Of a DNA stretch of 64,000 nt, positions 1 to 9,511 are shown piece after piece. The DNA is taken from assembly GCF_003202205.1 (NCBI RefSeq), contig NZ_PDOG01000004.1, forward strand, positions 88,631-152,630. Reading direction: 5' to 3'. The notes below the pieces were generated by a model. The model saw only the letters and a list, made by a program, of their open reading frames with translations, did not search any database and was not told the DNA's origin. The stretch is from Halomonas sp. LBP4. Its GTDB lineage: Bacteria > Pseudomonadota > Gammaproteobacteria > Pseudomonadales > Halomonadaceae. The position numbers and the translations under genes are program-made. Every line of letters begins with the position of its first letter. The stretch's first letter is position 1.

Positions 1-336
1 ATTGGCCGCGGCGATGGTGGCGCCGGTGCACAGCGCCCCGACGATGGCGGTGACCTGTTCGGAATTGACCATGCGGTCCGCCGCGTTGGAGGCCGCCGAG
101 GCATCGCTGCAGGTGGTGTCACCGCTGGGGATCACCAGCTCCTGGCCGCCCAGGATGCCGCCCTGCTCGTTGACGTGTCGCACCGCCAGTTGGGCGCCAT
201 CGAAGATCGGCGGCGTCAGGCTCTCGATCCCCCCGGTGAACCCGCCCAGGAAACCGATCTTCACCTCGGCATGGGCGGCTCCGGCCAGGGCCAGGGCGGA
301 GGCCGCCACCGCCATCGACAGTACGTTCTTCTTCAT
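1..336 (-). CDS. Branched-chain amino acid-type ABC transporter substrate-binding protein (N-terminal part)
   Basis: Periplasmic ligand-binding protein of the LivK/Peripla_BP_6 family that would deliver amino acids, urea or a similar solute to an inner-membrane ABC importer. The first 112 codons are present and the gene runs off the left edge. Residues 1-23 form a signal peptide (MKKNVLSMAVAASALALAGA, cleavage after AHA), followed by VKIGFLGGFTGGIE and later HVNEQGGILG, both typical of the first Rossmann lobe. An AAGGGGA ribosome site stands just before the ATG. Substrate cannot be told from this part. Partner permease and ATPase genes would lie outside the window. Confidence 0.85.
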   Translation of the reverse strand, partial: MKKNVLSMAVAASALALAGAAHAEVKIGFLGGFTGGIESLTPPIFDGAQLAVRHVNEQGGILGGQELVIPSGDTTCSDASAASNAADRMVNSEQVTAIVGALCTGATIAAAN

Positions 337-577
337 GATTGTCGTTCCCCTTCGTATGACTGCGTGCGCGATTGGCATCGTTATAGCTTCACGACCTAAA
401 TCTGGAAGGCAACGGCCCAAAACACAAGCCCGCGCTGCCAACGTTGGGCATCGCCGGTGCGCAGCCAACCGCCCGAGCGGCCCCACCGTCTCCGGCCCTG
501 CCACCCTGTCGGACGACTGGCCGCGCCGGTTGCCTATACTGAGAGGCTGGATCCCCGCCCATTCGACAGGAGCCCCC

Positions 578-1342
578 ATGCCCATGCGCCCCCGGACCGC
601 TTCCGCCGTGCTGCTGGCCACCCTCGGCCTGGCCGCCAATGCCCATGCCTTCACGCCTGCCGGCGACGACGTCCTCTACGATGTCGGCGATGAGGCCTTC
701 GAGGGCTATCTCGCCGCCGCCGAAGGCGAGGCACGCGGCACCGTGTTGATCGTTCACGACTGGGATGGCCTGGGGGACTACGAGCGCCAGCGCGCCGACA
801 TGCTCGCCGAGCAGGGCTATGACGCCTTCGCCGTCGACCTCTTCGGCCAGGGCAACCGCCCGGCGACCACCGAGGCCCGCCAGGCCGCCACCCGTGCCCT
901 CTACGAGGACCGCGAACGCATGCGCACCCTGACCCTGGCCGGCCTGGCCGAGGCCCGCAACCAGGGAGCCGCCGAGACCACCGTGGTGATCGGCTACTGC
1001 TTCGGCGGCGCCGTGGCCCTGGAGATCGCCCGCTCCAGCGAGGCCGAGGGTGTGGCCGGCTACACCAGTTTCCATGGGGGGCTGGGCACCCCGGAGGGCC
1101 AGGCATGGCCCGAGGAGGTCCCGCCGCTGCTGATCGCCCACGGCGGTGCCGACAGCGCCGTGCCCATGAGCGATGTCGCCACCCTGACCGAGGAGCTCGA
1201 GGCCGCCGGCGCCACCTACGAGATCCAGGTCTACTCGGGCGCCCCCCACGGCTTCACGGAATTCGGCAGCGACCGCTACCAGGAACGCGCCGACGAGAAG
1301 TCCTGGGCCGCCTTCCTCGAGTTCCTCGACGAGGTGCTGTGA
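578..1342 (+). CDS. Exported dienelactone hydrolase family protein
   Basis: Alpha/beta hydrolase of the dienelactone hydrolase family, 254 aa. The family opens lactone or related ester bonds with a Cys-Asp-His triad. All three residues are visible: Cys141 in GYCFGG, Asp192 in GGADSAVP and His224 in GAPHGF. Residues 1-24 look like a signal peptide ending in NAHA, so it probably acts in the periplasm, whereas classical ClcD enzymes are cytoplasmic. GACAGGAG precedes the ATG at 578; a second in-frame ATG at 584 is possible. The next gene starts one base after the stop, so the two are probably cotranscribed. Natural substrate is unknown. Confidence 0.85.
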   Translation: MPMRPRTASAVLLATLGLAANAHAFTPAGDDVLYDVGDEAFEGYLAAAEGEARGTVLIVHDWDGLGDYERQRADMLAEQGYDAFAVDLFGQGNRPATTEARQAATRALYEDRERMRTLTLAGLAEARNQGAAETTVVIGYCFGGAVALEIARSSEAEGVAGYTSFHGGLGTPEGQAWPEEVPPLLIAHGGADSAVPMSDVATLTEELEAAGATYEIQVYSGAPHGFTEFGSDRYQERADEKSWAAFLEFLDEVL

Positions 1343-1343
1343 C

Positions 1344-2399
1344 ATGCGCCTGACCGAACTGACCGGCAGCCGCCACGCGATCGGCGAGGCCCACGGCCTG
1401 GCCCATGCCCGGCTCATCCACCGCAGCATCGAGGTCTACGACCGGCTGTTCCTCGACTTCGTCGGCATCCGCTGGAAGGAGGCCCGGGAGGAGGCCGACC
1501 GCTTCGCCGCCATGATCGAGCGCGGCTTCCCCGAGATCCTCGACGAGATGGCGGGCATCGCCCGCGGCGCCGGGGTCGACCTCGCCGACATCCTCACCCT
1601 CAACTGCCGCAGCGAGATCTCGCTGACCCGGGCCAGCGGCGGCTGCTCTGCCTTCGCCCTGCAACGCGCCGGCCAGCAATGGCTGGCCCAGAACTGGGAC
1701 TGGCGCACCGACCAGCTGCACAACGTCGTGGCGCTGAAGATCACCGGCGAGCAGGCCGCCCCGCTGCTCAGCATCGGCGAGGCCGGCATGGTGGCCAAGA
1801 TCGGCATGAACGCCCACGGCATCGGCGTCTGCCTCAATGCCATCCGCTCCCGGACCTGTGGCCAGGGCCTGCCGATCCATGTCGCCCTGCGCAAGATCCT
1901 GGAGAGCCCCGACCTGGAAAGCGCCGTGGCCGTGGCTACCCGCGACCGGGTCTGCTCCCCCGCCCACTTCCTGATCGCCAGCGCCGACGGCCAGGCCGCC
2001 GGCCTCGAGGTCCACCCCGGCGAGCCCGGCCGGCTGGCCCCCGAACACGGCATGGTCACCCACACCAACCACCTCTACGCCCGGGCCGCCACCTGCCAGG
2101 TCGAGGACTTCCCGCGCCCCGACTCCCGCCCACGCCTGGCGAGGCTCGACCGGCTACTGCGCGACCAAATGCCCGACCACGTCGAGGTCGACGAAGCCGC
2201 CCTGTTCGACATCCTCAGTGACCACCACGACGCCCCGCTGTCGATCTGCCGCCACTTCAACCCCGACCAGCCACCGGAGGAGCGCATGGAGACGCTGTTC
2301 GCCGTGGTCATGAACCTCAGCGAACGCCGCCTCACCCTGCGCCACGGCAAGCCCTGCGAGACCACCGATATCCTGAGCGTGACCCTCGACCCCGCCTAG
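1344..2399 (+). CDS. C45 family autoproteolytic acyltransferase/hydrolase
   Basis: 351-aa Ntn-hydrolase of peptidase family C45, which includes fungal isopenicillin-N acyltransferase and many bacterial amidases of unknown substrate. Members self-cleave before a cysteine that becomes the N-terminal nucleophile; here that is Cys101 in GGCSAF, preceded by the family motif LNCRSEI. WLAQNWDWR follows, as expected of the mature enzyme. The start lies one base after the stop of the dienelactone hydrolase gene, implying one transcript. No signal peptide is visible, so it should be cytoplasmic. Function beyond amide or ester hydrolysis cannot be stated. Confidence 0.85.
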   Translation: MRLTELTGSRHAIGEAHGLAHARLIHRSIEVYDRLFLDFVGIRWKEAREEADRFAAMIERGFPEILDEMAGIARGAGVDLADILTLNCRSEISLTRASGGCSAFALQRAGQQWLAQNWDWRTDQLHNVVALKITGEQAAPLLSIGEAGMVAKIGMNAHGIGVCLNAIRSRTCGQGLPIHVALRKILESPDLESAVAVATRDRVCSPAHFLIASADGQAAGLEVHPGEPGRLAPEHGMVTHTNHLYARAATCQVEDFPRPDSRPRLARLDRLLRDQMPDHVEVDEAALFDILSDHHDAPLSICRHFNPDQPPEERMETLFAVVMNLSERRLTLRHGKPCETTDILSVTLDPA

Positions 2400-2415
2400 C
2401 TCGGCGCCGGCACGC

Positions 2416-2691
2416 CTAGCGCCCTGCCTGCCGCCAGCGCCAGGCGCCCAGCGCCGGCGCCTCGTCCAGCTCACCCTTGAGGTACTGCTCGGTGGTCAGC
2501 AGGAACAGGCGGCGGAAGAGGTCATGGATCGCCTCCTCGCGCCTGAACTGCAGCAGCTCGAGTTCCTCCTCCGAGAGGTGGGGGTCGCGACGGGGGTACT
2601 CCCAGGCCACCCGCACGGAGCCCGAGCTGGCATCGCAGATCTGCAGGGTCGGGTTGGAGCCCTTGAGTCCGGTACTGATGCGGTACGGCAT
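2416..2691 (-). CDS. Small hypothetical protein behind a Fur box
   Basis: 91-aa protein not recognised by family. It begins MPYRISTGLKGSNPTLQI and holds an acidic helix HLSEEELELLQ followed by a basic-hydrophobic helix RREEAIHDLFRRLFLL. There is no signal peptide or membrane segment. AAGGAGG sits just upstream of the ATG at 2691, which favours this start over two upstream in-frame ATGs at 2727 and 2709. A near-perfect Fur-type operator lies 23-47 bp upstream, so expression is probably induced by iron limitation. The role is unknown. Confidence 0.65.
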   Translation of the reverse strand: MPYRISTGLKGSNPTLQICDASSGSVRVAWEYPRRDPHLSEEELELLQFRREEAIHDLFRRLFLLTTEQYLKGELDEAPALGAWRWRQAGR

Positions 2692-2713
2692 GCTTTCCTC
2701 CTTGATCATCCCT

Positions 2714-2738
2714 GCAAATGATAACAATTATCATTTGC
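2714..2738. promoter_or_regulatory. Fur box (ferric uptake regulator operator)
   Basis: A 25-bp perfect dyad: 10-bp arms GCAAATGATA and TATCATTTGC around ACAAT. The 19-bp core AATGATAACAATTATCATT closely follows the Fur consensus of alternating GATAAT/ATTATC hexamers. It precedes the minus-strand small gene starting at 2691. Confidence 0.85.
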
Positions 2739-2942
2739 AATGATCAATCTAGGCGCCATGCCGCGCCCTGTCAAATCCTGCGCCAAGTCAACGAGAACGC
2801 CCTCGAGAAGATCAACGAAGAGACGGCCGAGATGGCCATTACCCTGGAAGAGGTCCACCTGGGCTCGGAAACCGGCGACGTCGAGCGCGTGCGCGCCAAC
2901 GGCGAGACCTACCTCGACGCCGCCCAGACGCTGGTGAAGTGA
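2718..2942 (+). CDS. Doubtful short open frame, possibly a gene remnant
   Basis: A 74-codon frame whose later part (VNENALEKINEETAEMA, then GDVERVRANGETYLDAA) has the composition of a real acidic helical protein, but whose only in-frame ATG lies inside the Fur box and has no ribosome site. It may be the C-terminal remnant of a lost gene. I do not recognise the family. Confidence 0.2.
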   Translation: MITIIICNDQSRRHAAPCQILRQVNENALEKINEETAEMAITLEEVHLGSETGDVERVRANGETYLDAAQTLVK

Positions 2943-2964
2943 GCTGCCCCGCGGCGGCGGCCTA

Positions 2965-3555
2965 TCAGCCCGCCAGGGCCTCCTCGACCAACGAGCGCGC
3001 CTCGGGGGCCATGGGTAGCCCCAGCGCCAGCTCGTGGGCCCGCGGCGACATCTTCTTCCAGGTCTTCTGCACGATGCGGATCAGGTGGTCATGCTCCACC
3101 TGTTTCGAGAAATCGGCGAAGTAGTTCTCCAGGAACACCAGGCAGGCGCAGTCCTCCACCGCCTGGGTGCCCTCGTCGCGCCCCAGGCCCTGCTTGCGGA
3201 TCATCTGCGCCACCCGCTCGGCCTGCTCGGCCGCGTAGCCGGCCTCCTCCATCAGCCGCGCCGTGGTCTCGCCGGCCCGCTTGCCCTGGTCGCGTCGCCA
3301 GGTGAGATAGCCCACCCGGCCCTCGGGGTAGTCGCCGCGCGGCACCTGCCAGCGCTGCAGGTGCTGCGCCCGCACCGCCAGCTGCACCAGCTCGTCCGGG
3401 GCATCCACCAGCTGCTCGAGCCAGGCACTCATCCGCCGGCCATGCCACAGCTCCAGCGGCAGCGACTCGCCATCGACCTCGACACGGCGCGGGTCCTCCG
3501 CGTGCAGGGCATCGATGGCGGCGAGGGTCTTGTCGAAGGGGGTCTCGGGGGTCAT
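2965..3555 (-). CDS. DUF4202 domain-containing protein
   Basis: 196-aa cytoplasmic protein that matches the DUF4202 family along its length. Landmarks are the N-terminal DKTLAAIDALHAEDP, LELWHGRRMSAWLEQL, the family block RAQHLQRWQVPRGDYPEGR followed by YLTWRR, and CLVFLENYFADF near the C-terminus. Conserved His, Arg and Glu residues suggest an HD-like all-helical fold, but no activity is established. It stands alone between the Fur-boxed gene and the CmcJ-like gene. Confidence 0.85.
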   Translation of the reverse strand: MTPETPFDKTLAAIDALHAEDPRRVEVDGESLPLELWHGRRMSAWLEQLVDAPDELVQLAVRAQHLQRWQVPRGDYPEGRVGYLTWRRDQGKRAGETTARLMEEAGYAAEQAERVAQMIRKQGLGRDEGTQAVEDCACLVFLENYFADFSKQVEHDHLIRIVQKTWKKMSPRAHELALGLPMAPEARSLVEEALAG

Positions 3556-3632
3556 GGCACGGTTCCTTGCGATGATGGGCCTTGGTCAGAGGGTAACAGG
3601 ATCGGGGCGGCCCACGCCCGGGTGGCGGGAGC

Positions 3633-4454
3633 CTAACCGAAGAAGGCCAGGGTGCGGACCTCGATACTCTCGCGCGGCGGGGCGCCCGGCGGCGTGTTGG
3701 GGTCCTGGAAGGCGGTATGGGGGGTGAAGCGGGCACGGCCGTCGCGACGCGAGTCATACCCCTTGATCAGCAAGGCTTCGTCACGGCGCATGTCGGGAAA
3801 ATAGTACCAGCGTTGGTGCGGATGGTAGGCCAGGTGGTAGATCTCACCGAGGCGATCCGGGTAGACCAGATCGGTGGCCAGCAGGTCGCCGGGGTCGAGC
3901 GTCGAGGCGTCCAGCAAGGCCAGCGGCGAGCGCTTCACGGGCCCGCGTATCGGGCGCCACAGGTTGATCTGGGCCACCGGCACCGCTTCCAGGGCGGCGG
4001 CCTCGTCCCGCCCCAGCACGTCGCGGATACGCTCGGGCCCCGAGCGCTCGGTGTAGTCGTTATGCACACGGCAGGCCGGGCCGCGAATATCGCGCTGCTC
4101 GGCGTCGCTGCGCCGGGTGTGATCGAAGATGACGACCCGGCTCGCGCCGGTCAGCTCCTTGATCAAGGCCTCGACCTCGGCATAGTAGGCGGTTTCGACC
4201 GTCGCATCGTCGTAGAGGTCGTCGACCGCCGTCTCCCGCTGGTGAAGCTCGAACCCCTGCGTGTCCAGGGACAAGCCGTCCGCCAACGGACGACCGTTGT
4301 ATAGCGTGACCTCGCGCGCCTCCTGCTCGGCAAAATAGTGCGGCTCACTGTCACCGGTCAGCGCCTCGGTATGCACGTAGGGTTTCGCATCGCGCTTGAC
4401 CAGATAGGTGAGTGTCGCGGTGACGCTGGCGGGCATGTCGGTCGTGCGCTGCAT
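3633..4454 (-). CDS. CmcJ/NvfI family oxidoreductase
   Basis: 273-aa protein of the CmcJ/NvfI (GA4 desaturase-like) family, which includes fungal and bacterial Fe(II)/2-oxoglutarate-type enzymes of secondary metabolism. Family landmarks are VVIFDHTRR, the VHNDYT block that carries putative metal-binding His and Asp, INLWRPI, and the C-terminal FTPHTAFQDP. GGGAGGC stands six bases before the ATG. The bacterial substrate is unknown. The neighbours are unrelated and the upstream DNA (4455-4746) holds no recognisable gene. Confidence 0.8.
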   Translation of the reverse strand: MQRTTDMPASVTATLTYLVKRDAKPYVHTEALTGDSEPHYFAEQEAREVTLYNGRPLADGLSLDTQGFELHQRETAVDDLYDDATVETAYYAEVEALIKELTGASRVVIFDHTRRSDAEQRDIRGPACRVHNDYTERSGPERIRDVLGRDEAAALEAVPVAQINLWRPIRGPVKRSPLALLDASTLDPGDLLATDLVYPDRLGEIYHLAYHPHQRWYYFPDMRRDEALLIKGYDSRRDGRARFTPHTAFQDPNTPPGAPPRESIEVRTLAFFG

Positions 4455-4746
4455 GTAATTGCCTCCCGGTCGGTTGGCCGCCTCCGGTGTGATGTCACCG
4501 TGGCGGCGCGGTAGCTTGCCTGTCGGTTCCGTCCCTATCAGGTATATGGCTTCGAGCGGGCGCTTTCAAATGCGCCCGGAGGTGCATGGCCCCGACGGGA
4601 ACGAGCGGACACGGCTCGGTGACATGCGGCGCGTTGTTATCCCGAAGCTCGTGAGGATCAGGATGTGGTCCAGAGGCATCCCAGGAACATAGCGGAAAAA
4701 TCAGATGGTTGTGGCCGTCTTGGAGATAAGCACCGGCGCGGGTGAC
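4455..4746. other. Gene-free stretch upstream of the CmcJ-like gene
   Basis: No credible coding sequence. It contains a small hairpin (GGGCGC and GCGCCC separated by 8 nt, around 4560-4580) and presumably the promoter of the minus-strand gene at 4454. Nothing else was identified. Confidence 0.5.
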
Positions 4747-4833
4747 CTGCGGGGTCAGACCCCGGCGGTGTCGAATCCGCTCGCTAAGCGCACGATGATG
4801 GGCCAATCACTCGGCCGGGGTCTGACCCCGCAG
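4747..4833. repeat. Inverted-repeat element, copy A
   Basis: Perfect 20-bp inverted repeat with arms at 4747-4766 and 4814-4833, each containing the self-palindrome GGGGTCAGACCCC or its partner GGGGTCTGACCCC. The inside of the left arm continues as GGCGGTGTCGAATCCGCTCG, shared with copy B. It resembles REP-type palindromes mobilised by Y1 transposases, but no such transposase is in the window. Confidence 0.75.
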
Positions 4834-4931
4834 GGACATCCTCGGCGCCTTTTTCGGCGAACATGCCGCCATCGTCGAGATATTCGTGGGTAGCCCCAGG
4901 ATTAGACTCTCTGCATTACCGGCTGGCCGTC

Positions 4932-4960
4932 TGGTTGAGCCCCGCGCCTGCGGGGACTGG
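4932..4960 (-). repeat. Solitary degenerate CRISPR repeat beyond the array
   Basis: A 29-bp copy of the array repeat, 280 bp beyond the trailer end of the main array. It differs by the swap ACTGG for ATCGG at one end and by one base at the other. It is not followed by another repeat at 61-bp spacing, so it is a stranded terminal repeat. Confidence 0.8.
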
Positions 4961-5041
4961 GCCTGACGGATCCCCAGGAGTCTTACTAAAAAAATCAGCG
5001 TGTTGAGGGTGTTATGGCGGTGAACTGCCAGCGCTGGGAGG

Positions 5042-5133
5042 CCCTATGGGGTCAGACCCCGGCGGTGTCGAATCCGCTCGCCACGTGCACAATGACAAGC
5101 CTGGCAACTCGGCTGGGGTCTGACCCCATAGGG
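5042..5133. repeat. Inverted-repeat element, copy B
   Basis: 22-bp inverted repeat with one mismatch, arms 5042-5063 and 5112-5133, with the same GGGGTCAGACCCC core as copy A. The outer arm bases differ from copy A (CCCTAT/ATAGGG here, CTGC/GCAG there) yet remain complementary. Downstream linker (GGCGCCTT, then CGGCGAACATG and CGCCATC) and a CRISPR repeat follow in both copies, so it is part of a roughly 300-bp tandem duplication. Confidence 0.75.
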
Positions 5134-5239
5134 GCGGGCCTAGGCGCCTTTATTCGGCGAACATGTCGCCATCATCGAGAAATTCGCGGGGGTACCTCAG
5201 GGACCGGGCCCACCAAATAACGCCCTGGTGGGGCGACGC

Positions 5240-7464
5240 CGGTTGAGCCCCGCGCCTGCGGGGATCGGGATTTGCAGCAGCGCCATGCCCAGCTTGTGGG
5301 CGGTTGAGCCCCGCGCCTGCGGGGATCGGGCCAGGCCAATGAGGTAGCGCATGGGCATATCCGGTTGAGCCCCGCGCCTGCGGGGATCGGTCGGCACAGA
5401 GCAGCATCTGGGCGAAAACGTGCGGTTGAGCCCCGCGCCTGCGGGGATCGGGACAACATGCCTTGCTGGCCGTCGCACCCGGCCGGTTGAGCCCCGCGCC
5501 TGCGGGGATCGGGCCCCGGCGTGCCAGTCGGTGTGCCGCCAGAGCGGTTGAGCCCCGCGCCTGCGGGGATCGGCGCAGGTCCGCGCCCACCACGCCTCCG
5601 TAGTGCGGTTGAGCCCCGCGCCTGCGGGGATCGGGATGCGCCGATGCGCCTCCTCACCGGCTATCGCGGTTGAGCCCCGCGCCTGCGGGGATCGGAGCAG
5701 CTCGTAGCTGGACGGCGCCCTGGGTTTCGGTTGAGCCCCGCGCCTGCGGGGATCGGAGCACCGGGCAGCGCAGGCGCATCGCCAGCAGCGGTTGAGCCCC
5801 GCGCCTGCGGGGATCGGGCCCATGCCGACGACGCCATCCGCGTGTTGTGCGGTTGAGCCCCGCGCCTGCGGGGATCGGGTGTGGTCATACCAGCGATAGA
5901 ACCGCTCCTGCGGTTGAGCCCCGCGCCTGCGGGGATCGGGTGGTGTACAGCGGTTCGCCGGTGCGCTCGTGCGGTTGAGCCCCGCGCCTGCGGGGATCGG
6001 GGGTCGATGTCGCCGCTCAGCGACTTGATCGACGGTTGAGCCCCGCGCCTGCGGGGATCGGGTCGAGCGCACTTCGCTGACGGGTGCTGCCGCCGGTTGA
6101 GCCCCGCGCCTGCGGGGATCGGGCCACCAAGACGCTCGACTCCAGCATGGTGGCCGGTTGAGCCCCGCGCCTGCGGGGATCGGGACGCCCAATCTGCATG
6201 CCAGCGCCGGCACGCCGGTTGAGCCCCGCGCCTGCGGGGATCGGAGTGACTACGTCTACGTGTTCGGCGAGAGCGCCGGTTGAGCCCCGCGCCTGCGGGG
6301 ATCGGTACCGACCGCACACTTGGCAGTGCTCGCCCGCCGGTTGAGCCCCGCGCCTGCGGGGATCGGGTGACGATGGACACGTCGAACAGCCGCGCCTCCG
6401 GTTGAGCCCCGCGCCTGCGGGGATCGGATCTCGGCCAGCCTGGGGTTCAGGTTGATCATCGGTTGAGCCCCGCGCCTGCGGGGATCGGGCCTACGGCGAG
6501 GGCATGGACCAGGCCGAGCGCGGTTGAGCCCCGCGCCTGCGGGGATCGGGTGGCGCCATCGACCCCGCCGATGACGTTGGTCGGTTGAGCCCCGCGCCTG
6601 CGGGGATCGGCCGATCAGGCGACCTCGCTAAACCCCAAGTTGCGGTTGAGCCCCGCGCCTGCGGGGATCGGGCGATCACCGCCACCACCAGCGAGGAGGC
6701 CGCCGGTTGAGCCCCGCGCCTGCGGGGATCGGGATGTAGGGCTCGTGCCAGTGGGGGTTCAGCGCGGTTGAGCCCCGCGCCTGCGGGGATCGGGCTGACC
6801 GCCTACGTGGGCATTTGCTCAGGAGAGGTTGAGCCCCGCGCCTGCGGGGATCGGGGTTCTCTTGAGGCTAGCCCACGGATGCCGATCGGTTGAGCCCCGC
6901 GCCTGCGGGGATCGGTATATAATCGCCATGTTGGGCAGTGGAGATATTGGTTGAGCCCCGCGCCTGCGGGGATCGGATAACCGACTGCGCTACAGGCACC
7001 CCGATTTGCGGTTGAGCCCCGCGCCTGCGGGGATCGGGTACCAGTAGCCGAGCCCCTGGCCCCGGAAGGCGGTTGAGCCCCGCGCCTGCGGGGATCGGGT
7101 CGCCGCCTCGAATGACCGCCTGCGCGAGGCCGGTTGAGCCCCGCGCCTGCGGGGATCGGTGTCGGCGTCGACCGCCTGCATGGTGCCGTCGCGGTTGAGC
7201 CCCGCGCCTGCGGGGATCGGGGCGGTGGTGGTGGCATGGCCATGCGCGTCCCCGGTTGAGCCCCGCGCCTGCGGGGATCGGCAGTTCCAGTTTTCCCACA
7301 GCGCCGGGCGCACCGGTTGAGCCCCGCGCCTGCGGGGATCGGTTTCTTGAAGTGCACCGCCATCAAGCGAGGGCCGGTTGAGCCCCGCGCCTGCGGGGAT
7401 CGGATTTGCGGTTTGCTGTATTCATGGTTCGGTTCCGGTTGAGCCCCGCGCCTGCGGGGATCGG
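5240..7464 (-). CRISPR. Type I-E CRISPR array, 37 repeats and 36 spacers
   Basis: Repeats of 29 bp start at 5240 and recur every 61 bp up to 7436, so every spacer is 32 bp. In crRNA orientation (minus strand) the repeat has the stem CCCCGC, loop AGGC and GCGGGG, and ends in the handle CTCAACCG, the type I-E form. Only rare end-base changes occur (for example at 6826 and 6948), so the array is well kept and probably active. The leader-proximal end is at 7464 beside cas2; the oldest spacers are near 5240. Spacer targets cannot be told without a search. Confidence 0.98.
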
Positions 7465-7574
7465 ACTAATCGTAGATTATTGTTCTACAAAAGGAAAATC
7501 GCCGATGGAAATTCCACCGACGATTTTGCCTATTTTTTGTACAGCGTGTTTTTTTAAAGAGCCTTGCGTTTCAA
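7465..7574 (-). promoter_or_regulatory. CRISPR leader
   Basis: AT-rich 110-bp stretch between the cas2 stop and the first repeat, in strong contrast to the GC-rich surroundings, as expected of the leader that carries the pre-crRNA promoter and adaptation sites. An imperfect dyad (AAAATCG at 7495-7501, CGATTTT at 7521-7527) could be a terminator of the cas operon or a protein site. Confidence 0.8.
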
Positions 7575-8791
<1,217 letters not shown>

Positions 8792-8812
8792 GGCCTCCTT
8801 GCCGAGGTTGTC

Positions 8813-9511
8813 CTACGGTCGGCGGATCAGCATCAACCCACAGCCGAAGGCCTTGGCCCGACCGATACCATGCGCCAGGGTCTCGACCAGGCGACCCGGC
8901 TCGGTGACCTCCAGCAAGCCCTCATAATCCACGCTCGAATACTGAATGGCATTACGTCGCCCCGGCTTCTGCAGGGCATGTTGGCGATACGCCCCCACTT
9001 CCGGCGCCACCGGCAGATGAAAGCCGAGTTCTTCGACCCTCGTCTGCAGCCAGTCTCGCGCCGCCTGATCCATCGCTTGAACACATTCGGCACTTGTACG
9101 CTGTCCTGGTGGAAAGGGTTTCTTCGCGGCCATCAGCACATCGCTGCGGGGAGAGTGCTTGGCACCCTCCACCCGCCGTGCCACCGTAGGGTTTGCTCGC
9201 AGTCGAAAGGCCAAGCGATCCCCCTGGCGAAGCTCAGGGGCGAATGGCTTGCACTGGACGTCGAGCAGCCCCGGGATGGTCGAAGGCTCACAGCTGGAGA
9301 GCACGTAGAACAAGGGCAGCCCCTTGGGAGGCTTGCCTTGTTCGGTATCCTCTTCCATCTCCTGACGGAAAAGAAAGGGCCGGGGGCCCTGATGGCCTGG
9401 AAAGACCTGCCAAAGCAGTTGGTGGACACCATAGGCGCCACCCTGCATCACGTCGAACAGGGCTTCGCGGGAGAGGCCATTGAGATCGACACGAATACGT
9501 GAAAGGTACAT
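8813..9511 (-). CDS. cas6e: crRNA-processing endonuclease Cas6e (CasE)
   Basis: 232-aa Cas6e, which cleaves pre-crRNA at the base of each repeat hairpin and stays on the 3' end of crRNA as part of Cascade. The protein starts MYLSRIRVDL; a His at residue 30 in GGAYGVHQLLWQVFP matches the catalytic His region, and the C-terminal glycine-rich loop GIGRAKAFGCGLM is the family signature. The ATG shares one base with the cas5 stop (TGATG). The reading frame extends upstream, but this start fits the family. Confidence 0.95.
   Translation of the reverse strand: MYLSRIRVDLNGLSREALFDVMQGGAYGVHQLLWQVFPGHQGPRPFLFRQEMEEDTEQGKPPKGLPLFYVLSSCEPSTIPGLLDVQCKPFAPELRQGDRLAFRLRANPTVARRVEGAKHSPRSDVLMAAKKPFPPGQRTSAECVQAMDQAARDWLQTRVEELGFHLPVAPEVGAYRQHALQKPGRRNAIQYSSVDYEGLLEVTEPGRLVETLAHGIGRAKAFGCGLMLIRRP

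Noticed and set aside
4495..5220. Short open frames overlapping the inverted-repeat elements
   Set aside because: They lie in duplicated palindromic DNA, lack ribosome sites and look like no protein.
5150..7366. Long minus-strand open frames across the CRISPR array with a repeating Pro/Arg-rich peptide
   Set aside because: They are translations of the 29-bp repeat and 32-bp spacers; the 61-bp period and known array structure explain them fully.
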